Source: Chloroflexota bacterium (GTDB lineage: Bacteria > Chloroflexota > UBA6077 > FW602-bin22). Taken from it: DNA of 44,394 bases. The notes beneath the pieces were generated by a model. That model had not been told where the DNA came from. It did not search any database and saw nothing but the letters and a program-made list of their open reading frames with translations. Made by a program: the position numbers and the translations under genes. Of the stretch, positions 34,302 to 41,555 are shown piece by piece. Each line of letters starts with the position of its first letter. The stretch's first letter is position 1. The DNA is taken from contig VGOZ01000022.1 in assembly GCA_016875715.1 (NCBI GenBank), forward strand, positions 1-44,394, given 5' to 3'.

Positions 34302-35228
34302 TCACGAGGGGCGGAAGGTGCGGGCAAGCGCAGCGATGTGCTCTGGAGTCGTCCCACAGCAGCCGCCAAGTACCGTGGCGCCGAGGTCCCTCCATCGCTG
34401 TGCCTCGACGACGTACCCCGCCGGAGGGTACTCGTCAGTGAACATCCACTCCGGCGGGTCGAACCGTCCCACGTGCGGGTAGACACCCGTCGCGACTGGG
34501 GACTGCGGGGCGAGTTCGCGGAGACCCACCAGGCAGTCCAGCGGCGGCGCGCAGTTGAGCAGAATCGCGTCTGGCCGCTCCGCCGCCAGGGCGGCCGCTG
34601 CCTGTGCCATCGTCTCGCCCGTGAAGAGGCGCCCCTCTTCGTCCGGCACAAAGGCGATCCACGAGGGAAGGCCGACCTGACGCGCCGCCCGCGCCGCGAC
34701 TACCGCCTCGCCCACCGAGTTGACCGTCTCGACGAGAACGAGGTCGCATCCCGCGTCAGCGAGGATGCCGATCAACTCCACGTACTCAGTCATGGCGGCG
34801 TTATCGTCCGGCGCGAGGTCGGGTCGGAAGCACCATTCCAGAGTGGTGATCGCTCCGGCAATTGCGACCGGTCGATTGCCTGCTGCCCGAGCGCGCGCCT
34901 CCACGGCGAGCGCGACGGCCGCGCGCAGCGAGGCCTCTGGCCGATCGATCAGGCCCGGGCGCCCGACCCGCTGCATATGTGCCTCGTCGCAGAAATGGCT
35001 GAGCAGACTGCGCTTTGACAGTTGAAAAGTGTTCGTCGAGAGGACATCCGCTCCGGCGTGCACGTAGTCTGCGTGGAGGGCGAGGATGACTTCGGGCCGC
35101 GACAGATTCTGGTGATCTGCCCACGTGACATCGCGACGCAGGATCTCTGTCCCGATAGCGCCGTCGAGGATTACCGGTTGACCGGCCTCGAGCCGCCCGC
35201 GGAGCGGGCCGTAGAACCGTTCAGCCAC
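34302..35228 (-). CDS. Homocysteine S-methyltransferase family protein
   Basis: A 308-residue Hcy-binding-domain methyltransferase, which moves a methyl group to a zinc-bound thiol, normally homocysteine. All three zinc Cys are present: C226 in LLNCAPPLD, and C290-C291 in LGGCCGTTPEH. The N-terminal ILDGAIGTEI and STNTFQ motifs are conserved. GTG 35228 follows GGGAGG with a 6-nt spacing and overlaps the upstream paralogue's stop by 8 nt, so it is translationally coupled. The methyl donor (S-methylmethionine, SAM or betaine type) is not known. It is likely the catalytically competent member of the pair. Confidence 0.92.
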   Translation of the reverse strand: MAERFYGPLRGRLEAGQPVILDGAIGTEILRRDVTWADHQNLSRPEVILALHADYVHAGADVLSTNTFQLSKRSLLSHFCDEAHMQRVGRPGLIDRPEASLRAAVALAVEARARAAGNRPVAIAGAITTLEWCFRPDLAPDDNAAMTEYVELIGILADAGCDLVLVETVNSVGEAVVAARAARQVGLPSWIAFVPDEEGRLFTGETMAQAAAALAAERPDAILLNCAPPLDCLVGLRELAPQSPVATGVYPHVGRFDPPEWMFTDEYPPAGYVVEAQRWRDLGATVLGGCCGTTPEHIAALARTFRPS

Positions 35229-36141
35229 TGGGCACCTCCCGGCGCAAAGCGGCGATGTGTTCTGGGGTCGCCCCGCACCAGGCGCCAACGATCGCTGTGT
35301 CGTTGCTCGCGGCGCGCACCTCGCGCGCGAACGCCCTCGGGTCCGGCAATTCCGCGAACTGCGGGTGGAACTCGAACTTCCAACTTGGCGGGTCGAAGAG
35401 CCCGCAGAGCGGCGCGACCCCGGTCGGCTGTCCCAGCCGGGCGAGAACCGGGTGAGCGCGCAGCACATCGGCCAGGGGTGCCGCCGTCGCGATCAGTGCC
35501 GCAGCCCCGCGCTCGACCGCGTATCGCGCCGCGACGGCGAGCGATTCACCGCTCAGCAGATCGCCGCTCTCGCCGACGGCGAAACTCGCCCAGAACGGGT
35601 GATGCGTGTCCGCGGCGGCGTCGACGGCCGCGCGGGTCTCCCGGTCGGTGCCGAATGCCTCCAGCAGGAGCAGATCGCATCCGGAGGCCAGACGGTCGGC
35701 GATGCGTCCGTGTTCCTCCCGCGCGGCACCGTAGTCCGGGGCGCGGTCAGGTCGGAACACGTGCTCCAGCGGAGAGATGACGCCCGCGATGGGGACGTCA
35801 TCACGCCCGGATCTTCCCCGTGCCTCGCGGGCGAGCGCGACCGCGCGATCGAGAAGGCGATCGGCGAGGTCGGCCAAGCCGGGTGCGCCGATATGCGCCA
35901 TGTGGGCGGGATTCTTGAAGACGTTGAGGTAGATCCGGCCGTTCAGGCCAAAGGTATTGGTGCGCAGGAGATCGGCGCCCGCGGCGAGATAATCCTGATG
36001 GATCCGCGCGACCGCCTCGGAGTCGGCAAGCATGCCGTGCTTCCGCCAGCGAATCCCACGGCGGACCGCCTCGGCGCCGACCGGACCGTCGAGAAGGATG
36101 GGCGCCGTCCCGAATCGTCTCCTGACGCGCTGATAGAGCAC
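35221..36141 (-). CDS. Homocysteine S-methyltransferase paralogue lacking zinc ligands
   Basis: A 306-residue tandem paralogue of the next gene, sharing LLDGPVGAEA, the TNTFGLNGR motif and CGATPEHIAAL. Two of three zinc Cys are missing: the first position is Thr219 in ALIATAAPLA, and the pair is reduced to a single Cys (C289) in AWCGATPEH. It has probably lost classical zinc-thiol chemistry and may bind another substrate or a partner. The GTG start at 36141 is supported by TATACT 9 nt upstream and the absence of a Shine-Dalgarno, suggesting a leaderless message. The overlapping downstream gene suggests co-translation with its intact sister. Confidence 0.88.
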   Translation of the reverse strand: MLYQRVRRRFGTAPILLDGPVGAEAVRRGIRWRKHGMLADSEAVARIHQDYLAAGADLLRTNTFGLNGRIYLNVFKNPAHMAHIGAPGLADLADRLLDRAVALAREARGRSGRDDVPIAGVISPLEHVFRPDRAPDYGAAREEHGRIADRLASGCDLLLLEAFGTDRETRAAVDAAADTHHPFWASFAVGESGDLLSGESLAVAARYAVERGAAALIATAAPLADVLRAHPVLARLGQPTGVAPLCGLFDPPSWKFEFHPQFAELPDPRAFAREVRAASNDTAIVGAWCGATPEHIAALRREVPSG

Positions 36142-36150
36142 GGCCGGCCC

Positions 36151-36156
36151 AGTATA
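36151..36156 (-). promoter_or_regulatory. -10 of the tandem methyltransferase operon, leaderless
   Basis: TATACT on the minus strand with 9 nt (36142-36150) to the GTG start. There is no convincing -35 box. Confidence 0.5.
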
Positions 36157-36197
36157 TCGGCGATCGCCCGGACATCTACGCGTAAGAGCGTCTGCGC

Positions 36198-36485
36198 CTA
36201 GCCTCTGGCGAACGGCAACGCGCTTTCAGGGCGATCGCGCAGCGCCTCGACCTCGCCGCGCAGTACGTGCCGCGTGGACCGCTCCTCGGGCGAAGTCCGC
36301 ACCGCCTCGGCGATCGCGAGTCGGCCCTGGAGGATCAGGAGGCCAATCGTCTCGCGCCCCACGCCCAGAATGCGCGCGGCCTCGGAGACGGAGATCACCT
36401 CTCCTGGTGTGGCGTATCGCTCGAAGATGTACGCGAGCCGGGCGCGCGAGACACGGAATCGGCCCGGATCGCCCTGTGACAGCAC
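36198..36485 (-). CDS. Small helix-turn-helix/excisionase-type DNA-binding protein
   Basis: About 95 residues, with a MerR/excisionase-like helix-turn-helix in ISVSEAARILGVGRETIG, then LLILQGRL and a C-terminal basic stretch. GTG 36485 is chosen 26 bp after the preceding XRE-like stop because GGGACGGGCG lies just upstream; the open frame runs further upstream but overlaps the XRE-like gene. The two small DNA-binding genes are likely co-transcribed. Their targets are unknown; they could regulate the methyltransferase operon downstream or form part of a decayed mobile unit. Confidence 0.65.
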   Translation of the reverse strand: MLSQGDPGRFRVSRARLAYIFERYATPGEVISVSEAARILGVGRETIGLLILQGRLAIAEAVRTSPEERSTRHVLRGEVEALRDRPESALPFARG

Positions 36486-36508
36486 CGCCCGTCCCGGTGT
36501 GGAGGAGA

Positions 36509-36733
36509 CTAGTGGCGCTGCGGAAAGCGTCTCTCGCGCACGTCGTGGGCCGCGACGTTCAGGTAGCGGGCAATGAGATCGCATTCCTGATCGGTCGGCA
36601 TCGCCGCGCCAAGAAGCCAGTCCCCGACGTGAGCCGGATCAGCGCCCATTTCCAGCCCGAAACGCCGGGCGCTCTTCACTCCCTTTCGCGTCATCTCGGC
36701 ACTGAGCCACCCATCGAACGTCTGTGTCGCCAC
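36509..36733 (-). CDS. Small XRE-like DNA-binding protein
   Basis: A 74-residue helical protein with the look of a compact XRE-type helix-turn-helix: the helix FDGWLSAEMTRKGVKSARRF is followed by GADPAHVGDWLLGAAMPT and DLIARYLNV. GTG 36733 has GGGAGGAG 4 nt upstream, a strong ribosome binding site. A TAGGGT at 36779-36784 is a weak -10 candidate. It is followed by the second small DNA-binding gene on the same strand. It could be a transcriptional repressor; no operator is recognisable. Confidence 0.6.
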   Translation of the reverse strand: MATQTFDGWLSAEMTRKGVKSARRFGLEMGADPAHVGDWLLGAAMPTDQECDLIARYLNVAAHDVRERRFPQRH

Positions 36734-36839
36734 GATCTCCTCCCGCCGAAGGCCACCGCTTCTGCCTATCCGGCGCTCACCCTATCGTCGGCGGCTTTTG
36801 ATCGGCATTAAGGGCGGTCGTCAACGTATTGGTTGCGTG

Positions 36840-37130
36840 TTAGGGCTCAAGGGCGGTGTACTGGCCCGTAGGCTCGCGCACGAGGTAGTGCGGCTGATCG
36901 GAGAAGAGTCGCTGTCGCTCCGGGCTCCCGCTCCAGCTCGCGTATGTCTCTGGGTCGGGCCAGACCATCAGAGCGAGGTATTCGTGCGGATCGGTGCGGC
37001 TGCGCAGGATGGCGTGATACTCCATCCCCGCTTTGCGGCGCGTCTCCATCGCCTCCCGCAACCACGCCAGGCCGACCTCTTCCCGTCCCGGAGGAAAATG
37101 CACTGGCCGGATCAGGACGGGCGACGGCAC
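36840..37130 (-). CDS. Antibiotic biosynthesis monooxygenase (ABM)-like domain protein
   Basis: A 96-residue small ferredoxin-like alpha+beta barrel protein of the ABM/EthD-like group. Recognisable is the strand-helix pattern VLIRPVHFPPGREEVGLAWL, followed by EYHAILRSRTDPHEYLALMVW and PETYASWSGSPERQRL. ABM domains act as dimers in quinone or heme chemistry or as stress-related proteins. GTG 37130 is preferred to the upstream TTG 37148 because TACGAT lies exactly 8 nt before it, matching the leaderless pattern seen elsewhere in the window. Confidence 0.7.
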   Translation of the reverse strand: MPSPVLIRPVHFPPGREEVGLAWLREAMETRRKAGMEYHAILRSRTDPHEYLALMVWPDPETYASWSGSPERQRLFSDQPHYLVREPTGQYTALEP

Positions 37131-37138
37131 GAGCGCGG

Positions 37139-37144
37139 ATCGTA
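37139..37144 (-). promoter_or_regulatory. -10 of the ABM-like gene, leaderless
   Basis: TACGAT on the minus strand with 8 nt (37131-37138) to the GTG. No -35 box is recognisable. Confidence 0.45.
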
Positions 37145-37185
37145 GCAAGCGAAACGACTGGCCCGGCCAGAGGCTCTGCGAACCT

Positions 37186-37774
37186 CTAGTCGCGGCTGGG
37201 GATGCCGGTTGGGCGCGGGCAAGTACCGGACGTCACGTAGATGCGAAATGCGAATAGGGCGTCTCGATTGCTCTCCGGGTCGATCATCTCGCACTGGATC
37301 AAATAGAGTGCGCGAAAGGCGCTCCGACCGACCGCGATCGTCAGATTGACCGGGGTGATGATCGAACCCAGGAGTTCCCCGCCCAGCGATTCCTGTGGGC
37401 CACGCGCGCCGTCCCAACCCGGAATCGCTGGGCGGAGTCGGACCCGGCGTGGGAACGTTGCGCACCGGTGTGGTCGTCGGTGTCGATGTGGGCGGCGGTC
37501 TGAAGGGTGTGACAGGCACCGAGTGTGGCCACCAGTTAACCTGAGGATCCACGACATCGATGAGCGACCGGAACTCGAGACCCACCGTCAACTTGCTGTT
37601 CGGCTCGGCCTCAGGCCGGCGATCCATCAAACGTCAGGTGCCCAGCGGGAGCTTGCGCGGTGGCGGCGGACGCGTTGGAATCGGCAGGAGCGCTTCGGCC
37701 GAGGAGACATAGGCCAGCGGAAGAACCATCGCCGCCGCCATGAACGGCCGACGCCCGATCCTCACTTCGCGCAT
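37186..37774 (-). pseudogene. Broken exported protein with Pro/Thr-rich linker
   Basis: The minus-strand reading begins at 37774 with a Tat-like signal peptide (GRRPFMAAAMVLPLAYVSSA). It then meets an in-frame TGA about 45 codons later, and continues in the same frame as MDRRPEAEPNSKLTVGLEFR and a linker rich in Pro and Thr. Between 37414 and 37430 the frame shifts, and the C-terminal part (IITPVNLTIAVGRSAF to the stop at 37186) lies in another frame. A 13-bp inverted repeat (37381-37393 and 37421-37433) brackets the shift point. Family unknown. It is either a pseudogene or affected by sequence errors. Confidence 0.65.
37381..37433. repeat. 13-bp inverted repeat around the frame change
   Basis: gcccagcgattcc at 37381-37393 is the reverse complement of 37421-37433, with a 27-nt loop. 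Such a hairpin can provoke template switching or assembly errors, which may explain the nearby frame change. Confidence 0.6.
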
Positions 37775-37980
37775 CCCCTGGGATAGGGGGTTCGCTCGCG
37801 TCTCATCCATAGAACGGAGTGCGGGCCCGCGCCCGGCGACCGAATATTGCAGCGATTTGTGGCATCTGTCGCTCGTTGACGAAGCGTCCGAGATTGCCTA
37901 GGCTGGACTTGAACCGTGGCCGCCGTCTAGGAGCGTAGCACTGTCCACACCGCGTCGCAGGGCGCGGCCACCCGATACCC
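37775..37980. other. Intergenic stretch without recognisable genes
   Basis: No supported coding frame, promoter or repeat could be recognised. It lies between the broken exported gene on the minus strand and the membrane-anchored fragment on the plus strand. Confidence 0.4.
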
Positions 37981-38412
37981 CTGCCAGTTGAAGCCAGTCC
38001 TGGTGCAGGCGAGGCACGCGCGCTCGGAATCTTTTTCGGCGGTCTCCTCGTTGTCGCGCTCGCGCTCGCCTATGTCTTCGGCTTCCTTACCGGCAGGCCG
38101 CTGATCGACCTCAGTCCGTCACCGACGCCGGCGCCGACGGTCACACGGCTTTCACCGGGACTCGATAGGCAGATCTACACCATCGATCAGACAAAGCAGC
38201 GATTGATCGCCGAGATCAACTCGCGCGGCGTGGCGTTCGAGCAAGCGGGGGTCCGGCTGGTGCCGCCGGACGGCATTGTCGTCTCGGGGCGTATCCAGGG
38301 TCCGCTCGGCCCGATCCCCGTCGAGGCCCACCTACAGGTGCAGTTGAACGACGGGAAGATCGCCACCTCCAATCGCGGCATCCGCGCGATCCGGATCTCC
38401 GTGCCCGCCCGC
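37981..38412 (+). pseudogene. Fragment of a membrane-anchored protein
   Basis: In one plus frame a hydrophobic segment (GIFFGGLLVVALALAYVFG) is followed by a short Pro/Thr linker and a beta-rich domain containing LIAEINSRGVAFEQAGVRLV and GPIPVEAHLQVQLNDGKIAT. The topology is single-pass with an extracytoplasmic domain, like small secreted lipid-binding or DUF2993-type proteins. No ATG, GTG or TTG precedes the membrane helix in this frame (CTG at 37981 is the only near-start). The frame then runs into the Gfo/Idh fragment in another frame, so the gene looks decayed at both ends. Confidence 0.5.
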
Positions 38413-38413
38413 C

Positions 38414-38686
38414 GGCAGCGACACCATCGAATACCTCGGTCTCACCCACTGCTATGCGCCAGCGATCCCCGAGGCAGGTGTGGCCGACGACATCGTGGCG
38501 CACTTCGTCACATCGATTCGCGAGCGCCGGCGCCCCTGGTGCGACACTACGGTTGGCCTGCACATCGCCGAGCAGTAGACGATGGCCTACCGCTCTGCCC
38601 AGACCGGCCAGACGATCGACCTGACCACGACGTTCGTCCTGCCGTGGGAACGGGAGCCGTCGCTGATGAGCCTGGCCGACGACTGA
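38414..38686 (+). pseudogene. C-terminal fragment of a Gfo/Idh/MocA oxidoreductase with internal stop
   Basis: This is the C-terminal end of a sugar dehydrogenase-family protein. The frame reads GSDTIEYLGLTHCYAP, then ADDIVAHFVTSIRERRRPW and CDTTVGLHIAEQ, meets TAG at 38576-38578, and continues in the same frame as MAYRSAQTGQTIDLTTTF and LPWEREPSL to TGA at 38686. No N-terminal Rossmann domain precedes it; a different gene is fused in front. It is unrelated in position to the intact copy at 13-14 kb. It is likely a remnant left by a deletion. Confidence 0.7.
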
Positions 38687-38696
38687 TCCTGATCGG

Positions 38697-39836
38697 TCAG
38701 CCGTAGAGCAGGTACTCGGCTCGCGACTCTTCGAATGCGCGCAAGTCCTCGCTCCAGAGATCGTCGAAAGCGAATGCTCCCTCTCGGTCGATCGCGTCGC
38801 GCGTTGGCGGATGACCCAGGAGACGGTCGTTCCACGGCGGCGACCCTGGCCGCAGAGGCAGCCACGCGAATGCCTCAGGGAAGTGGCGGCGCACTGTCCG
38901 CAGGAGCGTGAGGCCCACGCGCAGGGGACGAAGAAGATCCGGTCGCACGATGTGGATGCAGCAACCCGCACAGACCACACCCTGGTGGTTGCTCGTTGCG
39001 GGCTGAAATGCGACCGCCTGGAGCAGCACACCGGGAAGCGACCCGGCCGCGTCCACGATCGCCCCGCCACTTATACCTGGCGCTCCGAACTGCTCGAAGG
39101 GGCGGGCGGTACCCCGGCCCTCGCTCGCTGCCACGGCCTCGAAGAGGCAAGTTCCGGCGTACAGATGCGCCGCGCTGCGCGTTCCGAGATTGGGCGATGG
39201 GCTGATCCACGGGCGGTCACCGCCGAGCGATTCGCCACGCCACCGCGGCGCGGCGATCACAGTCAGGTCGACATCGATCCTATCCTGACCGATGCACCAT
39301 CTGGCCAGTTCACCCAGCGTCATCCCGTGGAGCACCGGCAGTCCGGCAATGCCCACCTGAGACGCAAACTCATCCGTCATCAGCGGACCGTCGATGCGGC
39401 GGCCCTGCGGGTTGCCGCGATCGAGGACAATGACCGCCACACGTCCGGCACAGGCGCGCAGGGTTGCGCGCAGAGTCGCGAGGTAGGTGAAGTAGCGCAC
39501 GCCGACGTCGGACAGGTCGACCACCAGGCAGTCGATCGCCGTCAGATGTGCTGGCTCCGGTGCGGTCCGCGCGCCGTAAAGGCTGACCAGGGGCGGCGAC
39601 GCGTCCGATCCATCGCGATCGGTGATCGGTTGGCCCGGCGGTTGCGCGCCGACAGTGCCGTGCTCCGGGGCAAACAGGACCTCTGGCCGTCGACTCGCCA
39701 CGTCGGTGAGAACCCGGGCGACGGGCACAAGCCGCCGGTCGGCCGCTCCGCCGCCGGTCAGCAGTCCGTACCGGCGCCCACGCAGGAGGTCCGGGCGACC
39801 CCGCGCGACATCCAATCCGCTCGCCCACGGCCGCAT
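38697..39836 (-). CDS. namZ: NamZ-like exo-beta-N-acetylmuramidase (DUF1343)
   Basis: A 379-residue DUF1343/NamZ family protein. NamZ of Bacillus subtilis releases MurNAc from peptidoglycan fragments during cell-wall recycling. Family marks are YGLLTGGGAADRR near the N terminus, LFAPEHGTVG, VVDLSDVGVRYFTYLATL, ILDRGNPQG-like DRGNPQGRRIDGPLM, LHGMTLGELARW, PSPNLGTRSAAHLYAGTCLF and EGRGTARPFEQFGAPG. No signal peptide is seen, so a cytoplasmic role is possible. The ATG start at 39836 is supported by TATCGT 9 nt upstream and no Shine-Dalgarno. It is one of the few intact genes in this stretch. Confidence 0.88.
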   Translation of the reverse strand: MRPWASGLDVARGRPDLLRGRRYGLLTGGGAADRRLVPVARVLTDVASRRPEVLFAPEHGTVGAQPPGQPITDRDGSDASPPLVSLYGARTAPEPAHLTAIDCLVVDLSDVGVRYFTYLATLRATLRACAGRVAVIVLDRGNPQGRRIDGPLMTDEFASQVGIAGLPVLHGMTLGELARWCIGQDRIDVDLTVIAAPRWRGESLGGDRPWISPSPNLGTRSAAHLYAGTCLFEAVAASEGRGTARPFEQFGAPGISGGAIVDAAGSLPGVLLQAVAFQPATSNHQGVVCAGCCIHIVRPDLLRPLRVGLTLLRTVRRHFPEAFAWLPLRPGSPPWNDRLLGHPPTRDAIDREGAFAFDDLWSEDLRAFEESRAEYLLYG

Positions 39837-39845
39837 CGCTCGCAG

Positions 39846-39851
39846 ACGATA
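39846..39851 (-). promoter_or_regulatory. -10 of namZ, leaderless
   Basis: TATCGT on the minus strand with 9 nt (39837-39845) to the ATG. There is no convincing -35 box; the 36-nt palindrome lies just upstream at 39866-39901. Confidence 0.4.
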
Positions 39852-39865
39852 GCGTCTCCCGGGAA

Positions 39866-39901
39866 CGCGGAGCGGGGCGCGCTAGCGCGCCCCGCTCCGC
39901 G
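39866..39901. terminator. 36-nt perfect GC-rich palindrome
   Basis: Positions 39866-39901 form a perfect palindrome with 18 bp per arm and no loop in the sequence; a 4-nt ctag would form the tip. It lies between the end of the DUF4349 gene and the start of namZ on the same strand and probably terminates the upstream message. It also sits just behind the namZ -10, so it could be an operator. There is no T-run. Confidence 0.65.
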
Positions 39902-39920
39902 GGAATGCCACAGTCCAGGA

Positions 39921-40827
39921 CTACGGGGTTGTCACACGGCGCGGGCGGCGCCGCCACAGCAGGTAGAGGCCACCGAGAGGCACAGTCCACCACAGGAAGC
40001 CAATCAGGATCAGGGCGAACTCGGCCAGAGCCTTCGCGATCGTCAGTGCGGCGAGCCAGCCTGCCTCGAGAAACTGCAAGGCGTCCCACGGGCGCGACGT
40101 CCGTGCGTCGATTGCCGGCGGTGTCTGGAACGTCACGGTCAGAGTGGCGTCCACCGAGCGGCGCTCGAGAGTGCGCTGACGCGACTCCAGTCGGTCGATC
40201 TGCGTGCGCATCTGACTCAGTTCCTTGGTCAGGCTGATGATGTCATCCAGGTCGCTCCGCCCGCTCCAGCAGCCTTGCCACCGCCGATTCGGTCGCCCGG
40301 AGGTTTCGGACTCTCGCCTCGATGTCGATCACCTCCTCAGTCACATTGACCGCACCCGTCTACTCGCTCTCGACGCGGTCGCCGAGCTGGCGCAGGTCGC
40401 TCACGAGGCTGTCGAACCGTTCCGTCGGCACGCGGACGGTGACGGTGGCGATGCTGCGTACTGCGTCCTTCTCGCGCTCCTCGCGCGAGGAGACGGCGAT
40501 CATCGAACCGCCGTATCGGGTCGCCAGTTGCCGCGACTCGCGCACCGACGTCTCGACATCGCTCGTCGTGATGGTGAGGGTGCCGGAGCGGATCACACTC
40601 TCCGCGCCCGGGGGTGGCGCGAAGGCGAAGGATCCTCCCTTGTTCTCGAACGCTGAATCCCGCGCGATGGCGCCCGAAGACGGAGCGGCTGCCACGGCAG
40701 GCGCCGGAGCCGGTGCCGATGCTGCCGGTCGCGCCGGTGCCACGGTGGGGACCGCGGCGGCGCACCCGATCGCCGCGCCTACGATGATCGCCATGCCGAG
40801 TCCGTGGACGATGTTGCGAAGTTCCAT
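39921..40827 (-). pseudogene. DUF4349 lipoprotein gene with stop and frameshift
   Basis: The gene starts at 40827 with AAGGAGG upstream and a lipoprotein signal: a hydrophobic stretch, a lipobox-like AIGC with Cys22, then a Pro/Ala-rich linker. The DUF4349 domain follows (SGTLTITTSDVETSVRESR, VTVRVPTERFDSLVSDL). An in-frame TAG at 40360-40362 interrupts it. The frame continues as VTEEVIDIEARVRNLRATES, shifts near 40247-40262, and resumes as DDIISLTKELSQMRTQIDRL with a C-terminal membrane segment. All domain parts are present in order, so the loss appears recent or is due to two sequence errors. Confidence 0.8.
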
Positions 40828-40895
40828 GTCGCTCCTCCTTGCGATCTCGGAGCCATGACGCGTGCGCGTCGAGTTTTGTTCCACCGGTCTGCGCC

Positions 40896-40901
40896 TACAC
40901 T
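40896..40901 (+). promoter_or_regulatory. -10 of the thymidylate-kinase-like gene, leaderless
   Basis: TACACT with 8 nt (40902-40909) to GTG 40910. The GTG is the natural start of the conserved kinase sequence. A -35 box is not convincing. Confidence 0.5.
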
Positions 40902-40909
40902 CCAGCGCG

Positions 40910-41542
40910 GTGTCCGGTAAGTTCATCGCGATCGAGGGAATCGACGGCGCGGGCATTTCGACGCAGGCTGGCCTGCTCGTCGCCCATCTGACCGGAAGTG
41001 CGGTTCGGTGCCTCAGGACGCGCGAACCGACCGATCGCCCGATCGGCGCGGTCATCCGGCAGGTGCTCGCGCATCGGTACGCGATGCCCCCGGAATCGCT
41101 CGCCCTCCTGTTCGCGGCCGATCGCGTCGACCACATCGAGAACGTGGTGCATCCCGCGCTTACCGACGGTGTCACGGTCGTCAGCGAACGTCATCTACTC
41201 TCGAGTCTGGCTTACCAGGGCTCGCTCCTCCGCGACATCGCCTGGGTCCGGGCCATCAATAGGGGCGCGTCCCGTCGCATCGAGCCGGACCTGACCATTC
41301 TCCTCGATGTGAGACCGGCGCTCTCGCTGCGCCGTATCGATGGCGACGTTCGGCGCGACGGTCGCGAGATCTTCGAGGAGGAAGCGACGCTCCGCGAGAC
41401 TCGACACGCCTTCCTGCGTCAGGCTGCGCTCCTCAGGCGCCGCGGGCGACGCATTGACATCATCGATGCGAGCGCCCCGGTCGCCGCGGTGGCCGAGCGG
41501 GTCTGTGCCCTCGCCGACGCGATGCTGGGCGAGTCAGGCTGA
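40910..41542 (+). CDS. Thymidylate kinase family protein lacking the P-loop lysine
   Basis: A 210-residue P-loop kinase of the dTMP kinase family. The start KFIAIEGIDGAG is typical, but the P-loop reads GIDGAGISTQ: the Lys that contacts the nucleotide phosphates is Ile16. The usual DR(Y/H) motif is SERHLLSSLAYQG, with Asp replaced by Glu. REPTDRPIG and a LID region with RRIDGDVRRDGREIF are present. Full length and otherwise well conserved, it may use another residue for phosphate binding, or be a repurposed paralogue of a true tmk elsewhere. It ends 13 bp from the convergent MFS gene. Confidence 0.85.
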   Translation: MSGKFIAIEGIDGAGISTQAGLLVAHLTGSAVRCLRTREPTDRPIGAVIRQVLAHRYAMPPESLALLFAADRVDHIENVVHPALTDGVTVVSERHLLSSLAYQGSLLRDIAWVRAINRGASRRIEPDLTILLDVRPALSLRRIDGDVRRDGREIFEEEATLRETRHAFLRQAALLRRRGRRIDIIDASAPVAAVAERVCALADAMLGESG

Positions 41543-41555
41543 GTGCGAGGCGATG

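Noticed and set aside
38811..40349. A 512-codon plus-strand open frame opposite namZ and the DUF4349 gene
   Set aside because: It is antisense to recognisable NamZ and DUF4349 motifs and rich in Arg, Gln and Pro without a domain.
36198..40827. A mobile element or genomic island explaining the broken genes and small DNA-binding proteins
   Set aside because: No integrase, transposase, flanking direct repeats or att-like sequence next to the tRNA could be found; the tRNA is 12 kb away.
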